Origin: Chryseobacterium bernardetii | Lineage (GTDB): Bacteria; Bacteroidota; Bacteroidia; Flavobacteriales; Weeksellaceae | Assembly (NCBI RefSeq): GCF_003815975.1 | Contig: NZ_CP033932.1 | Location: 3,825,501-3,889,500, forward strand | Length of the DNA: 64,000 nucleotides | Direction: 5' to 3' | Shown: in pieces, positions 34,980 through 43,577 of the stretch | Position numbering within the stretch: position 1 is the first letter of the stretch | Layout of the letters: every line of letters starts with the position of its first letter | The notes under the pieces: generated by a model | Told to the model about the DNA's origin: nothing | Database searches by the model: none | What the model saw: only the letters and a program-made list of their open reading frames with translations | Translations under genes and position numbers: made by a program

Positions 34980-35208
34980 TGCAGTGTTATCCCTTTTTGA
35001 ATTCAGAGATAAAGATGGCCATATAATTAAATTTCTAAAAGATAAAACGGACCTAAACGGGAAACGGGTTACGGAACAAAAATTAAAGAAAAATTATGCC
35101 TGAAGCGCTTAAAACAGGGTTGAAAAAGTAAAAATCTTAACGAAAGGCAATGGCTTAAAAACAATAATAAAAAATTAAAAGAATTATTGGATAGTTTATC
35201 TGTTTAAA
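34980..35208 (+). pseudogene. Decayed coding fragments
   Basis: Two short + strand frames look like gene remnants. One reads LFEFRDKDGHIIKFLKDKTD and then LNGKRVTEQKLKKNYA with a stop near 35103. The other reads NLNERQWLKNNNKKLKELLD and then SLSV with a stop near 35208. Neither has a plausible start. They have the hydrophilic, charged composition of the immunity-like genes that follow. Confidence 0.3.
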
Positions 35209-35260
35209 ATAACTAATCTTGCAGGTCAAATTTTAAAAAGGAAAATTAAATCGTTTATCT

Positions 35261-36223
35261 ATGTCAAATGCTGAAACGGTAATAGAAGAGATCGGGTTGT
35301 ATTTGGAAAAATCAAGTCTCAAAAAATCCAACATTACCAAAGAAGAATTAATTGCTTTCATTGAAACCAAATGGGAAGAAGCTGATGATGAAAAGTATAA
35401 CATTCACCAGGGCTGCATTTACATTGGAAGAATGACTAACGAATATATTTGGGACAAGGATTTTGATAATATGATGCGCTGGCTGGCAGAAGATGATAAA
35501 CATACTTCTTCCCAAAAGCATGAAGCTTATATCCGGAATTATTACAAAGGCCAATGTTGTTTAGAATGTGGAAATGAAGAAAAAGCACTGGAATTTTTCA
35601 ATCTTTCGTATGCCGAAAACCCTGATTATATTTTTGAAAGAGCCCCTTTTTGCTATGAATTTTTCAACAGGCATCTTGAAAATCCAAGAGAGTTAAATAC
35701 TGAATTCGCAGGTGATGAACTGGAGACAGATTATTATATTGAACTGGATTACTGGAAAGCTTTTTTTGAGGAAGATGGTGAACTTTGCTATCATTTTTTA
35801 GATAGAGATGGTGAAATCATTGAAGAACCTTCAGTTTTCCAGGAAAAAGGGATTTCCTATTTAGAAGATCATCAGGAAGAAATACTGCACAATATGCTTA
35901 GTGAGCTTCTTAAGATATATCCTGATCTGCAAAAGGCATATGACTACCCGGAGGATTATAAAAAAGATTGTATGCCTAATGTAAGAACAATTAAAGGTTT
36001 TTCCGGATTATTATCTCCAACCATTTTTTACGTGACATCTGTAATCAAAGATGATTATCCATACATCGGTTTTAGTTTTAACTGTCCATGGGATGTTGAA
36101 CACGATTTAGGTTTTATGGTGCATAAAGACCGTGTTGTTGAGATTGGCGATGCAGCATTGGCTTTTGATATTTCTGCAGCTGAAAATGATGCTGAGTTAA
36201 ATAAGAATATTCCGGATAACTAA
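35261..36223 (+). CDS. Acidic cytoplasmic protein, C-terminal DUF6985-like
   Basis: A 320-residue acidic protein without signal or membrane segment. The N-terminal ~130 residues have helical repeats like a short TPR (YYKGQCCLECGNEEKALEFF). The C-terminal third ends GFSFNCPWDVEHDLGFMVHK followed by DRVVEIGDAALAF, a pattern I associate with the DUF6985 domain, which is common beside toxin and immunity genes in Bacteroidota. That association is from memory. The next genes are a 49-residue fragment and a SUKH protein, so an immunity role is plausible but no toxin lies nearby. Confidence 0.6.
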   Translation: MSNAETVIEEIGLYLEKSSLKKSNITKEELIAFIETKWEEADDEKYNIHQGCIYIGRMTNEYIWDKDFDNMMRWLAEDDKHTSSQKHEAYIRNYYKGQCCLECGNEEKALEFFNLSYAENPDYIFERAPFCYEFFNRHLENPRELNTEFAGDELETDYYIELDYWKAFFEEDGELCYHFLDRDGEIIEEPSVFQEKGISYLEDHQEEILHNMLSELLKIYPDLQKAYDYPEDYKKDCMPNVRTIKGFSGLLSPTIFYVTSVIKDDYPYIGFSFNCPWDVEHDLGFMVHKDRVVEIGDAALAFDISAAENDAELNKNIPDN

Positions 36224-36229
36224 AAACAA

Positions 36230-36379
36230 ATGAAACCAGGCGAAGAAGATGATGTAGAATTATCGTTGGGCAGAGAATGGGAAAAGAATATCAAAGGTTT
36301 TGAATTGGCTATTGAGCTATTCAATATTGCTTATTTTATAGATGAGCCGGGAATTACTACCATTATCCTAAAGTTTTAA
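36230..36379 (+). CDS. Short ORF, probable fragment of an immunity-like gene
   Basis: A 49-codon frame, six bases after the previous gene, encodes MKPGEEDDVELSLGREWEKN and ends TTIILKF. It has coding-like composition but no recognised domain. The beginning looks like the middle of a larger protein, so it is probably a remnant. Confidence 0.35.
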   Translation: MKPGEEDDVELSLGREWEKNIKGFELAIELFNIAYFIDEPGITTIILKF

Positions 36380-36477
36380 GCTACAAATCCTTAAACTGAT
36401 GAAAAGTTGAATGTAAAAACAAAAAGACAGCCTGGGAAATATCTGGAATCTTCAGAAAATCTCTTTAAAATATACAT

Positions 36478-37188
36478 ATGAATACCTTACAAGAATTAGA
36501 AAAAGAATACAATTTTACTTATCCTGAACTTTACAAACAGTTGTATGCTGATAAAATGCTAGACTGGGGTACAGAGGGAAACGGTTGGTATACCAATATT
36601 TTTCCCACCCTCAAGGAAAACCCACCTTTGCTTTTATTTGGAAATGATATTGAGATCTGGGATCCTATTGCTTATCATCTTGGAATCAGAGAAATTATCA
36701 ACCATGAAGTTTATGATATTAATCCTAAATACCGGATGGTTCCATTTGCAGAGAACGGGGCAGGTGATCTGTATGTTTTTCAGTTGGATATGGAAACCAA
36801 CGGTGAAATTCCGGTTACTTTTTTTCCCCATGACGATTCAGAAGCGGAAATTCTGGCTAAAAATCTTCAGGATTTTATTTTCAGGCAACTTTTGGAGTCT
36901 TTGACGGAAATGGATGAATATTCTATGTTTGAAGGAGATTCCGAAGAGCAGATCAAGATTCATCTGTATAACCAATTAAATACCCATCGGAAGTATTTAA
37001 CTCTAAAACAAGTTGAAATTTTAGAAGATATTTACACCTGTAACATTTTTGAATACACCTACAAAACACCGAATGGCAGTGAATTTGAGGCTAAAGGCTT
37101 GCTGACTTTTGATGAGCTTGATGAAGTTTTGAGCCGGGAAATTGCTTTTGAAAAACTGAATGCAAAATTCGATTATACTGAAAAGTAA
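36478..37188 (+). CDS. SMI1/KNR4 (SUKH) family protein
   Basis: A 236-residue cytoplasmic protein. Its first ~145 residues fit the SUKH superfamily: LEKEYNFTYPELYKQLYADK at the start, the central YRMVPFAENGAGDLYVFQLD (the F-x-x-x-G-x-G-D-x-Y signature) and FPHDDSEAEILAKNLQDFI. SUKH domains are common immunity proteins against contact-dependent and RHS toxins. A ~90-residue helical extension follows. It may protect against a toxin from other cells or be an orphan of a lost cassette. No toxin gene is adjacent. Confidence 0.75.
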   Translation: MNTLQELEKEYNFTYPELYKQLYADKMLDWGTEGNGWYTNIFPTLKENPPLLLFGNDIEIWDPIAYHLGIREIINHEVYDINPKYRMVPFAENGAGDLYVFQLDMETNGEIPVTFFPHDDSEAEILAKNLQDFIFRQLLESLTEMDEYSMFEGDSEEQIKIHLYNQLNTHRKYLTLKQVEILEDIYTCNIFEYTYKTPNGSEFEAKGLLTFDELDEVLSREIAFEKLNAKFDYTEK

Positions 37189-37313
37189 TTTTGAACGCAA
37201 AAAATCTAAGGTTAACTTGATGAAGAAAGGGATGAAGCAGTCTGGTTTGCTAAGAAGTATTGAAGAAATAATTAGCAGAGATTTTACTTATCTTTACGTT
37301 CTTTACTGTAATA

Positions 37314-39545
37314 TTGTTTAATAAAGAAAAGGATTTGAGGTACAGGTTATTATTTATATTTACATTATTTATTTGTCCGTTTTTTGCCCAGGCACAAGAT
37401 GTTTTAAGCAAATTAGAGAAGGAGTATAACAATGCTTCAAACCAAACAATGGAGCAGTTGAATCTTGCCCCCAAATATGCCACTGCTTTATTCTTTCATA
37501 ATGTTAAATCAAAATCCTATCAGATTTTAGCCCAAAATATTTCTGCAGCATCTAAACAGGCTGATGGGAAGTATGCCACTATTCTTTATGCTGTTCAGGC
37601 TATGAACTATCGGCTGGACAATAAAGAAGCGGAGTCTTCAAAAAGCCTTGAAATGGCCAGAACTTACAGCTTAAAAACAACCAGCAATGAAGCTAAAGGA
37701 TATCTGGAATATGCAAAAGGTTGGATTCTGGTCCGTAATAATAAAACAACTGAGGCTGTCACGGCCTACCTGAAAGCAATTAATTATTTCGAAAACTCAC
37801 CCACGACTTCTACGCTCTATGGAAGATACGGAAATACCGCCAAAGAATTATCCGCCATTTATGCTGACCTGAACGAATATCAACTGGAGGAAAAATACAG
37901 TAAGCAGTTTCTTTTATTAGCCTCCAAACAGAATGACCCCAATCTGATCTTCGATGCTTATATGAGAATGGGGTATATGTATGAACAGAAATATGTTCAA
38001 AATCCTTCTGATATACAGTTTAGAAATAAAGCAGAACAGTATTATGTACAGGCGATTACCACTTTCAATAAAAATAAAGGATCTATGCTCAATAAGAGCA
38101 ACCTTTCCTATGCCGCTATTAATTTAGCCAATCTGTATACGGAATTTAATCCGGATAAGGCCAGGCAATATGCCCAGTTAGCTAATAAAATAAGCTTGGA
38201 AACGGGTGAGTCTATTCATATTGCTTCCTCATTTGGCATTTTGGCAGAGTTAGCTATACAGGATAAAAACTACGATTTGGCGAAATCTTATTTCCTGAAA
38301 GCCTCTATGGAAATTGGGAAAAGCCCTGTAAGAAATCATAATATAGAATTATCTATCCTTGAGTCTTTATCCAGAGTGAGTGAAGAACAAGGCAATTATA
38401 AAGAAGCATTAACGTATTATAAAAGTTACGTAGATAAATACAAGAGCGTTTACGACCAGGAAAAACTGGATATTACCAAAAGATTAGAGTCCCAGTTTGA
38501 AAAAGAAAGACAGGAACAGAAATATATAAATCTGCAGCTGGAAAGTGATAAAAAAGCTCAGCAGATCAAGCTGATCAACATCCTTCGTGCACAGCGTGAA
38601 CAGGTTTATAACAACTTAAAACTCGTGGAAGAGAACCAACGGGAACGTTTAAAGTTTTCGGAGCTCGAATCTGAGAAAAAAGAGCAGCAACTTCATTTAG
38701 CGAAGTTAGAAACAAAACAGAAGAATAATGACATTAACAGTTATAAAAAGCTGCTGGCTTTCAAAGAAAAAATCAACACCTATTATATTGTTTTTATTTT
38801 CATTTTCATTGTTCTCATTTTCTTATTGCTGTATGCTTATAAGCAACGTGTAAAATCTATTAAGCAAAGGGATGAACTGCATGCCCTGGCCATGGAAAAA
38901 GAAAAACAGAACTCCAAAATTTCTACACTTACTGCATTGCTTGAAGGGCAGGAACAGGAGCGTGGCCGCTTAGCCCGCGACCTTCATGACGGATTAGGAG
39001 GCTTGCTTTCAGGAACCAAACTTCAATTGTCTATTTTAGATACTCACCGATCCGAAAATATAGAAGAAGGCATTTCAAAATCAATCAGCCAGATTGATGG
39101 GGCTGTAGAAGAACTTAGACGTGTAGCGCACAATCTGATGCCTGATTTATTAATGAAATACGGATTGGTGGCAGCTATTGAAGAATTTGCTTTAAGGATG
39201 TCCAACAGCGCTTTAAGCATCCATACTGAATTTATCAATTACAGTAATTCCATATCAGAAGAAAAACAGCTGCTGATTTATAGGGTTATTCAGGAACTGG
39301 TGAACAACGCCATTAAACATGCTAAAGCTTCTGAAATCATTATCCAGATCAGCGAAGAGAAAAATATATTGAACCTTACAGTAGAAGATGATGGTAAAGG
39401 TTTTGATCCCGCCAGCTTAGACTCAAAAAAAACAGCAGGTTTTCATAATATAGAATCAAGGGTCCAATTCTTAAAAGGGACAATGAATATTACTTCCCAA
39501 CTGAATATCGGTACCAGTATAGAACTTCAAATTCCTACTCATTAA
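37314..39545 (+). CDS. TPR-containing sensor histidine kinase, NarL/HisKA_3 type
   Basis: A 743-residue two-component sensor. The start is TTG at 37314 (or TTG 37335); no ATG precedes the signal peptide, which ends FFAQAQD. The periplasmic part (about 30-415) consists of TPR-like repeats. A coiled coil (about 390-480) leads to one membrane helix (about 484-506). The dimerisation domain has EQERGRLARDLHDGLGG with phospho-acceptor H558, and the ATPase has RVIQELVNNAIKHAKA, VEDDGKGFDP and GFHNIESRVQFLKG. The regulator gene follows two bases later. The signal and target are unknown. Confidence 0.9.
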   Translation: MFNKEKDLRYRLLFIFTLFICPFFAQAQDVLSKLEKEYNNASNQTMEQLNLAPKYATALFFHNVKSKSYQILAQNISAASKQADGKYATILYAVQAMNYRLDNKEAESSKSLEMARTYSLKTTSNEAKGYLEYAKGWILVRNNKTTEAVTAYLKAINYFENSPTTSTLYGRYGNTAKELSAIYADLNEYQLEEKYSKQFLLLASKQNDPNLIFDAYMRMGYMYEQKYVQNPSDIQFRNKAEQYYVQAITTFNKNKGSMLNKSNLSYAAINLANLYTEFNPDKARQYAQLANKISLETGESIHIASSFGILAELAIQDKNYDLAKSYFLKASMEIGKSPVRNHNIELSILESLSRVSEEQGNYKEALTYYKSYVDKYKSVYDQEKLDITKRLESQFEKERQEQKYINLQLESDKKAQQIKLINILRAQREQVYNNLKLVEENQRERLKFSELESEKKEQQLHLAKLETKQKNNDINSYKKLLAFKEKINTYYIVFIFIFIVLIFLLLYAYKQRVKSIKQRDELHALAMEKEKQNSKISTLTALLEGQEQERGRLARDLHDGLGGLLSGTKLQLSILDTHRSENIEEGISKSISQIDGAVEELRRVAHNLMPDLLMKYGLVAAIEEFALRMSNSALSIHTEFINYSNSISEEKQLLIYRVIQELVNNAIKHAKASEIIIQISEEKNILNLTVEDDGKGFDPASLDSKKTAGFHNIESRVQFLKGTMNITSQLNIGTSIELQIPTH

Positions 39546-39547
39546 AT

Positions 39548-40177
39548 ATGATAAAAGTAGCCATAACAGACGATCATCCGCTTCTATTGGAAGGGTTGAA
39601 AAATATTTTAGGAAATAACGATAGCATAGACGTTGTAGAATGCTTCAAAAATGTTTCAGAAATGAATGCAGGATTGAAAAAACAACCTGTTGATATTTTA
39701 TTACTGGATATTAATTTGGCAGATATCAACAGCATCGAACTCATAAAACCTTTAAAGAAAAAATACGAAAATCTTCAGATCATTATGCTGAGTGTTCACA
39801 ATGAATTGCCTGTCATCAACAGTACATTGGCAGAAGGTGCTTTGGGATACATTCAGAAAAACGCTTCTGTTTCTGAAATCCTTGAAGGAATTAATACAGT
39901 ATATGCCGGAAACCGGTTTTTATGTTCACAAACCAAGGCTGTTTTGGATAAAAAGTCACCCGACGGTTTAAATCAGGTTCCTAAATTAACCCGTAGAGAA
40001 AAGGAAATTCTGGCAGAAGCGGCAAAAGGACTTACTACTAATCAGATGGCAGAAAAACTGTTTATCAGCCCGCACACTGTGGAAAGCCATAGGAAAAACC
40101 TTATTGAGAAATTCCAGACCTCTAACCTTAGCTCAGCCATTAAACTAGCCATAGAATATGGTTTGATTATTGAATAA
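39548..40177 (+). CDS. NarL/FixJ-type response regulator
   Basis: A 209-residue DNA-binding regulator. The receiver domain (1-~120) has acidic DDH at 8-10, phospho-acceptor D54 in DILLLDINLADINS and the conserved lysine in GYIQKNAS. The LuxR-type helix-turn-helix is LTRREKEILAEAAKGLTTNQ followed by MAEKLFISPHTVESHRKNL. It is two bases after the histidine kinase gene and forms a pair with it. A strong bidirectional terminator follows. Confidence 0.94.
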   Translation: MIKVAITDDHPLLLEGLKNILGNNDSIDVVECFKNVSEMNAGLKKQPVDILLLDINLADINSIELIKPLKKKYENLQIIMLSVHNELPVINSTLAEGALGYIQKNASVSEILEGINTVYAGNRFLCSQTKAVLDKKSPDGLNQVPKLTRREKEILAEAAKGLTTNQMAEKLFISPHTVESHRKNLIEKFQTSNLSSAIKLAIEYGLIIE

Positions 40178-40251
40178 TATATAAAACATTCAGTTTAAAT
40201 GACTTGAATTTAACTAATTCCTGGCTTTGAGACTGTTCCATTACACCAGCA

Positions 40252-40285
40252 AAAAGGTCTGCTTACATCGTAAAGCAGACCTTTT
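40252..40285. terminator. Bidirectional terminator
   Basis: AAAAGGTCTGCTT pairs with AAGCAGACCTTTT, 13 bp, between the response regulator gene (+) and the convergent secreted-protein gene (-). Confidence 0.88.
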
Positions 40286-40318
40286 CTATATATAAATTTA
40301 AAATTAGGTGTTCAATTA

Positions 40319-40885
40319 TTAATCTCTGAATCTCAGCGTAGCCTGAAACAGATTTTTCTTTCCTGTTAAATCATATTCTTTATTGTATGTTGGCTCATAC
40401 ATAAGCAAATAAACGCTGTCATCCATATCTTTTAAATTGACCGGCTGATCTACCATAATATCATAAAACCTTGTGATGGTACGCGTAGCAGTCCATTGTT
40501 TTGAATTCCCTTTTGGATTTTTATCAAATCTGTGATCTTTCACTCCGGTGTAATACCAATAAGATGGAGCAGAATCCATCAGAAACATCTCTTGATCCTT
40601 GTTATACATCTCTTCAGCCATACCTGTACTCTGAAACCAGGGAACCTCAGTATTGAATGCGCCCACAGCTCCTGCATAAATATCCTTATTTGTGGTTGCT
40701 CCCACTAAAAAACCTTCAAGGTTGGCAGTGGTAAACTCAAATACAAAAGGTGATTTTTTAAGATCATAAACATCATTTACGGGTTCAATTACTTTTCCGT
40801 CCTGCTTGATAACTACTTTTAACGATTGCGCAAAAGTTATGAAGCTCAGTAAACAGAAAAGAAATGTAAAACTTATTCTTCTCAT
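40319..40885 (-). CDS. Secreted protein of unknown function
   Basis: A 188-residue protein with a clear signal peptide (MRRISFTFLFCLLSFITFAQ). The mature part is rich in Tyr, Asp and Lys, with no lipobox, membrane span or recognised domain. Segments such as PWFQSTGMAEEMYNKDQEMF and DSAPSYWYYTG are aromatic-rich. It is probably periplasmic. A single-gene unit with a terminator. Confidence 0.7.
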   Translation of the reverse strand: MRRISFTFLFCLLSFITFAQSLKVVIKQDGKVIEPVNDVYDLKKSPFVFEFTTANLEGFLVGATTNKDIYAGAVGAFNTEVPWFQSTGMAEEMYNKDQEMFLMDSAPSYWYYTGVKDHRFDKNPKGNSKQWTATRTITRFYDIMVDQPVNLKDMDDSVYLLMYEPTYNKEYDLTGKKNLFQATLRFRD

Positions 40886-40991
40886 GGTATATCTTTAAAT
40901 AACTGCTGCAAAGATATTGCTCTTTATCCCCATAAACACTGGCTGGTTTCAGGGGTTTTTCCATTTTATTCCATACTCACTGTATTCTCTT

Positions 40992-42065
40992 TTAAAACAG
41001 ATTCCCTTTCAGCTGAATTTTAATGAAAGAAGGTTTTTGTTTTTTACCTTTCGCGGCCACTGAATTGGTAGGATAAACTTCCGCATAAAACGTTTTATCA
41101 TCCTTCCAGAAAGCTTTAGTTTCGTCGCCAATTTTAAAGTTAGTAAAATTAATATATAAAAGAGTTTCTAAATTAAGGTTTTGCACTGTGTATCTGCTAA
41201 TTGCGAAATCACTTCCTGTATCATTATTAGAACTGATGTAGGATATCAGGTTTTTACCAGGAAGAACCTGAGGATAGCTATCTGTAGACAGGTCAAAGTT
41301 TGCCGGAGATTTTACATTGTAAAAAGTATAATAACTATCAGCAACATCAGCCGAATTTTCTTTAAAAATTTCTAAACGCAGGGAAGGGGATTGTCCTATA
41401 TATTCATTGGATAACGGTCCTTCTTCTGTAGAGATATTTTCATGCTGTGTAATCATGGTTTCTTTACCATTTTCAGCATATATCCAGTTATCATCTTTCA
41501 GTTTTATCTGGGGATTCTTCACAAAAACTTCATTAATTTTATTTGCTGAAGCTGTTTTAAATTCCTGTTCAGAAACTTCTGCTATGGTACCATATTTACT
41601 GAACGATTTATTTTTAAAATCCTGAGATTACTTCAAAGTGCTGCTTCTTATTGCATACAGATCAACACCTTTTAAAGTCAGATCAAACGAAGCTGTAAAT
41701 TCAGATTTTAAAACAAAAGCTTCAATACTGTTGGAAATAGTATTATTAATGCTGTAATGAATAGAGTAGAAGTCTTCAAACTCTTCAAATCCATAATAGT
41801 TGTCAAGTTTATTATAGGCAACCTTCAAACGGGCAGCGTCTTTGTTTGGTGACACAAAAAAATGTACAGAATCAAGCTTGGTAAATAACTGAAAGGGAAC
41901 TTCCTGAACATTATCCACCCCTTTTATCTTTTTGAAGTCTGTAAAAGTGATGTGCTTTTGAATAACTGCTGTTTCTGCTTTTTGATTTTCCGGCGATTTA
42001 TTCTGTGGATTACATCCTGTCAGCATTACAGTAGAGGATATGAAAAATTGATATATAGGTTTCAT
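40992..42065 (-). pseudogene. Lipoprotein gene interrupted by an in-frame stop
   Basis: The lipoprotein start is ATG 42065 (MKPIYQFFISSTVMLTGCNP, lipobox LTGC). The frame reads to a TAA at 41628-41630 after YAIRSSTLK. The same frame continues without another stop as SQDFKNKSFSKYGTIAEVSE and on to 40992, though the first start-like codon after the stop is a GTG near 41522. The two halves share style and composition and together give ~357 codons, so I read them as one gene broken by a nonsense mutation. Two separate genes remain possible, but the second would lack a good start. The protein family is not recognised. Confidence 0.6.
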
Positions 42066-42214
42066 TGTTCTATTTTCGGACAAATGTATCAGTATTCAAT
42101 TCAGCAGCCAACAAAACCTCTGAACATCGGCAATAAATAGCTGAAAACAGGGATATATTGAATGGTATATTTTAATCAATTTTGTAATTGTTAAAAACTA
42201 AGTATTGATAGTTA

Positions 42215-42775
42215 ATGAAAAAAGTAATAACCGGTTTTTCAGTGGTAATAGTTTTATTGGCTTCCTGTTCACCTGCTACAGAAAAAAAAGTAAATAAAAC
42301 AGATTCTACGGTTGCAAAAGCAAACGATATTGCTAAGATTGCTCCGGAAAAGAACACGATATTGAAAGCAGAAGTACCAGGTGACTTTTCAGCATTGGTT
42401 CCTGTTGATGTATTGGATACGAAAAGTGAAAACGTTTATGAAAAATATGGGATAGAGTTCTCAGGAAATTGTTATTCTTGTGATCTGGCAAGTGTATCCA
42501 TTACCAAGAATAAAATAGTATGGACGAATATCTGTGATGATAAGGATACCTTTGAAATCAGTGATTTCTCTGTTTCCTCCGAAGGAAAAAAAACTATTCT
42601 GAAAACAACAGACAGAACTTATATTTTAACACAGATTGATAAAGCACCCGTTTATGAGCTGGTTGTGGAAGGTAAAAAGCTTGAATTAAAGAATAAAAGA
42701 GCATCCAAATACTTTACAACTAAAAAAGCATTACCTCTTTTTAAAGAGCATGATTGTGGTGATTTTGAAGGATAA
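42215..42775 (+). CDS. Small lipoprotein of unknown function
   Basis: A 186-residue protein with a lipoprotein signal (ITGFSVVIVLLASCSPA, lipobox LASC, Cys18) and a Lys/Thr-rich linker. The mature part has a Cys pair, GNCYSCDLASVSI, and a second, TNICDDKD, that may form disulfides in the periplasm. A terminal HDCGDFEG adds another Cys. No family is recognised. The gene is convergent with infC across a shared terminator. Confidence 0.7.
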   Translation: MKKVITGFSVVIVLLASCSPATEKKVNKTDSTVAKANDIAKIAPEKNTILKAEVPGDFSALVPVDVLDTKSENVYEKYGIEFSGNCYSCDLASVSITKNKIVWTNICDDKDTFEISDFSVSSEGKKTILKTTDRTYILTQIDKAPVYELVVEGKKLELKNKRASKYFTTKKALPLFKEHDCGDFEG

Positions 42776-42880
42776 AAACTACTAAACCTGTACGAAAGGG
42801 GGGACAATGAACGAATACAAATGATGTCTACATAGCCCCTCTTTCTTTTTTATAAAACTTGTTCGTAAAATTCTATAAAA

Positions 42881-42908
42881 AAAAACCTCAAATTGCTTTG
42901 AGGTTTTT
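42881..42908. terminator. Bidirectional terminator after infC
   Basis: AAAAACCTCAAA pairs with TTTGAGGTTTTT around TTGC, between convergent genes. Confidence 0.88.
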
Positions 42909-42929
42909 ATATGTAAAATAATGACTGAA

Positions 42930-43490
42930 TTATTTTGCTGGTTTTTTAGGACTCATCATCATAATCATTCTTTTTCCTTCAAGTTTAGGAAGCTGATCTA
43001 CCTTACCAACGTGCTCCAATTCCTGAGCCAGTTTTAAAAGCAGGATTTCCCCCTGATCTTTAAAGATAATTGAACGTCCCTTAAAAAATACGTAGGTCTT
43101 CAATTTAGAACCTTCTTCAAGGAATTTCTCAGCATGCTTCTTCTTGAATTCATAATCATGGTCATCAGTCTGAGGCCCGAAACGGATCTCTTTTACTACC
43201 ACTTTTACCTGCTTAGCTTTAAGTTCCTTCTGTTTTTTCTTTTGCTCGTATAAGAATTTCTTATATTCCAATACTCTTGCAATAAAAGGTTCTGCCTTGT
43301 CCGAAATTACTACTAAATCCAATTCCTGTTCCGCAGCAATCTGTCTTGCTTTGTCAATTGGATAAATTCCCGGCTCTACGTTATCGCCCACCAAACGAAG
43401 CTCTCTCACACGAATTTTATCGTTGATCAAGTGAGCGTCCTCTTGTACAGGACGTCTTTGTGGGCCCCTGTTGTTAAATCTTTGTGCTAT
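42930..43490 (-). CDS. infC: Translation initiation factor IF-3, probable ATA start
   Basis: IF-3 binds the 30S subunit and checks start codons. From the first standard-type start (TTG 43430) the frame gives 166 residues ([20 protein letters not shown]). The preceding 20 codons read [20 protein letters not shown] after an ATA at 43488-43490, the only start-like codon after the in-frame TAA upstream, and that basic N-terminal arm matches other IF-3 proteins. infC genes often use a rare start (ATT in Escherichia coli), which lets IF-3 limit its own synthesis. I therefore propose ATA 43490, length 186. thrS is 87 bases upstream. Confidence 0.85.
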   Translation of the reverse strand: MAQRFNNRGPQRRPVQEDAHLINDKIRVRELRLVGDNVEPGIYPIDKARQIAAEQELDLVVISDKAEPFIARVLEYKKFLYEQKKKQKELKAKQVKVVVKEIRFGPQTDDHDYEFKKKHAEKFLEEGSKLKTYVFFKGRSIIFKDQGEILLLKLAQELEHVGKVDQLPKLEGKRMIMMMSPKKPAK

Positions 43491-43577
43491 TGTATTATAA
43501 TTTTATTGGTTAACTACTAATTTATACTTAAAGTATTGAGAATACAACATACAGTTCTCAATACTTTAATTGTTTTT

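Noticed and set aside
37250..37483. 77-residue - strand ORF overlapping the histidine kinase start
   Set aside because: It lies antisense to the signal peptide and first TPR of the kinase and has no domain; shadow.
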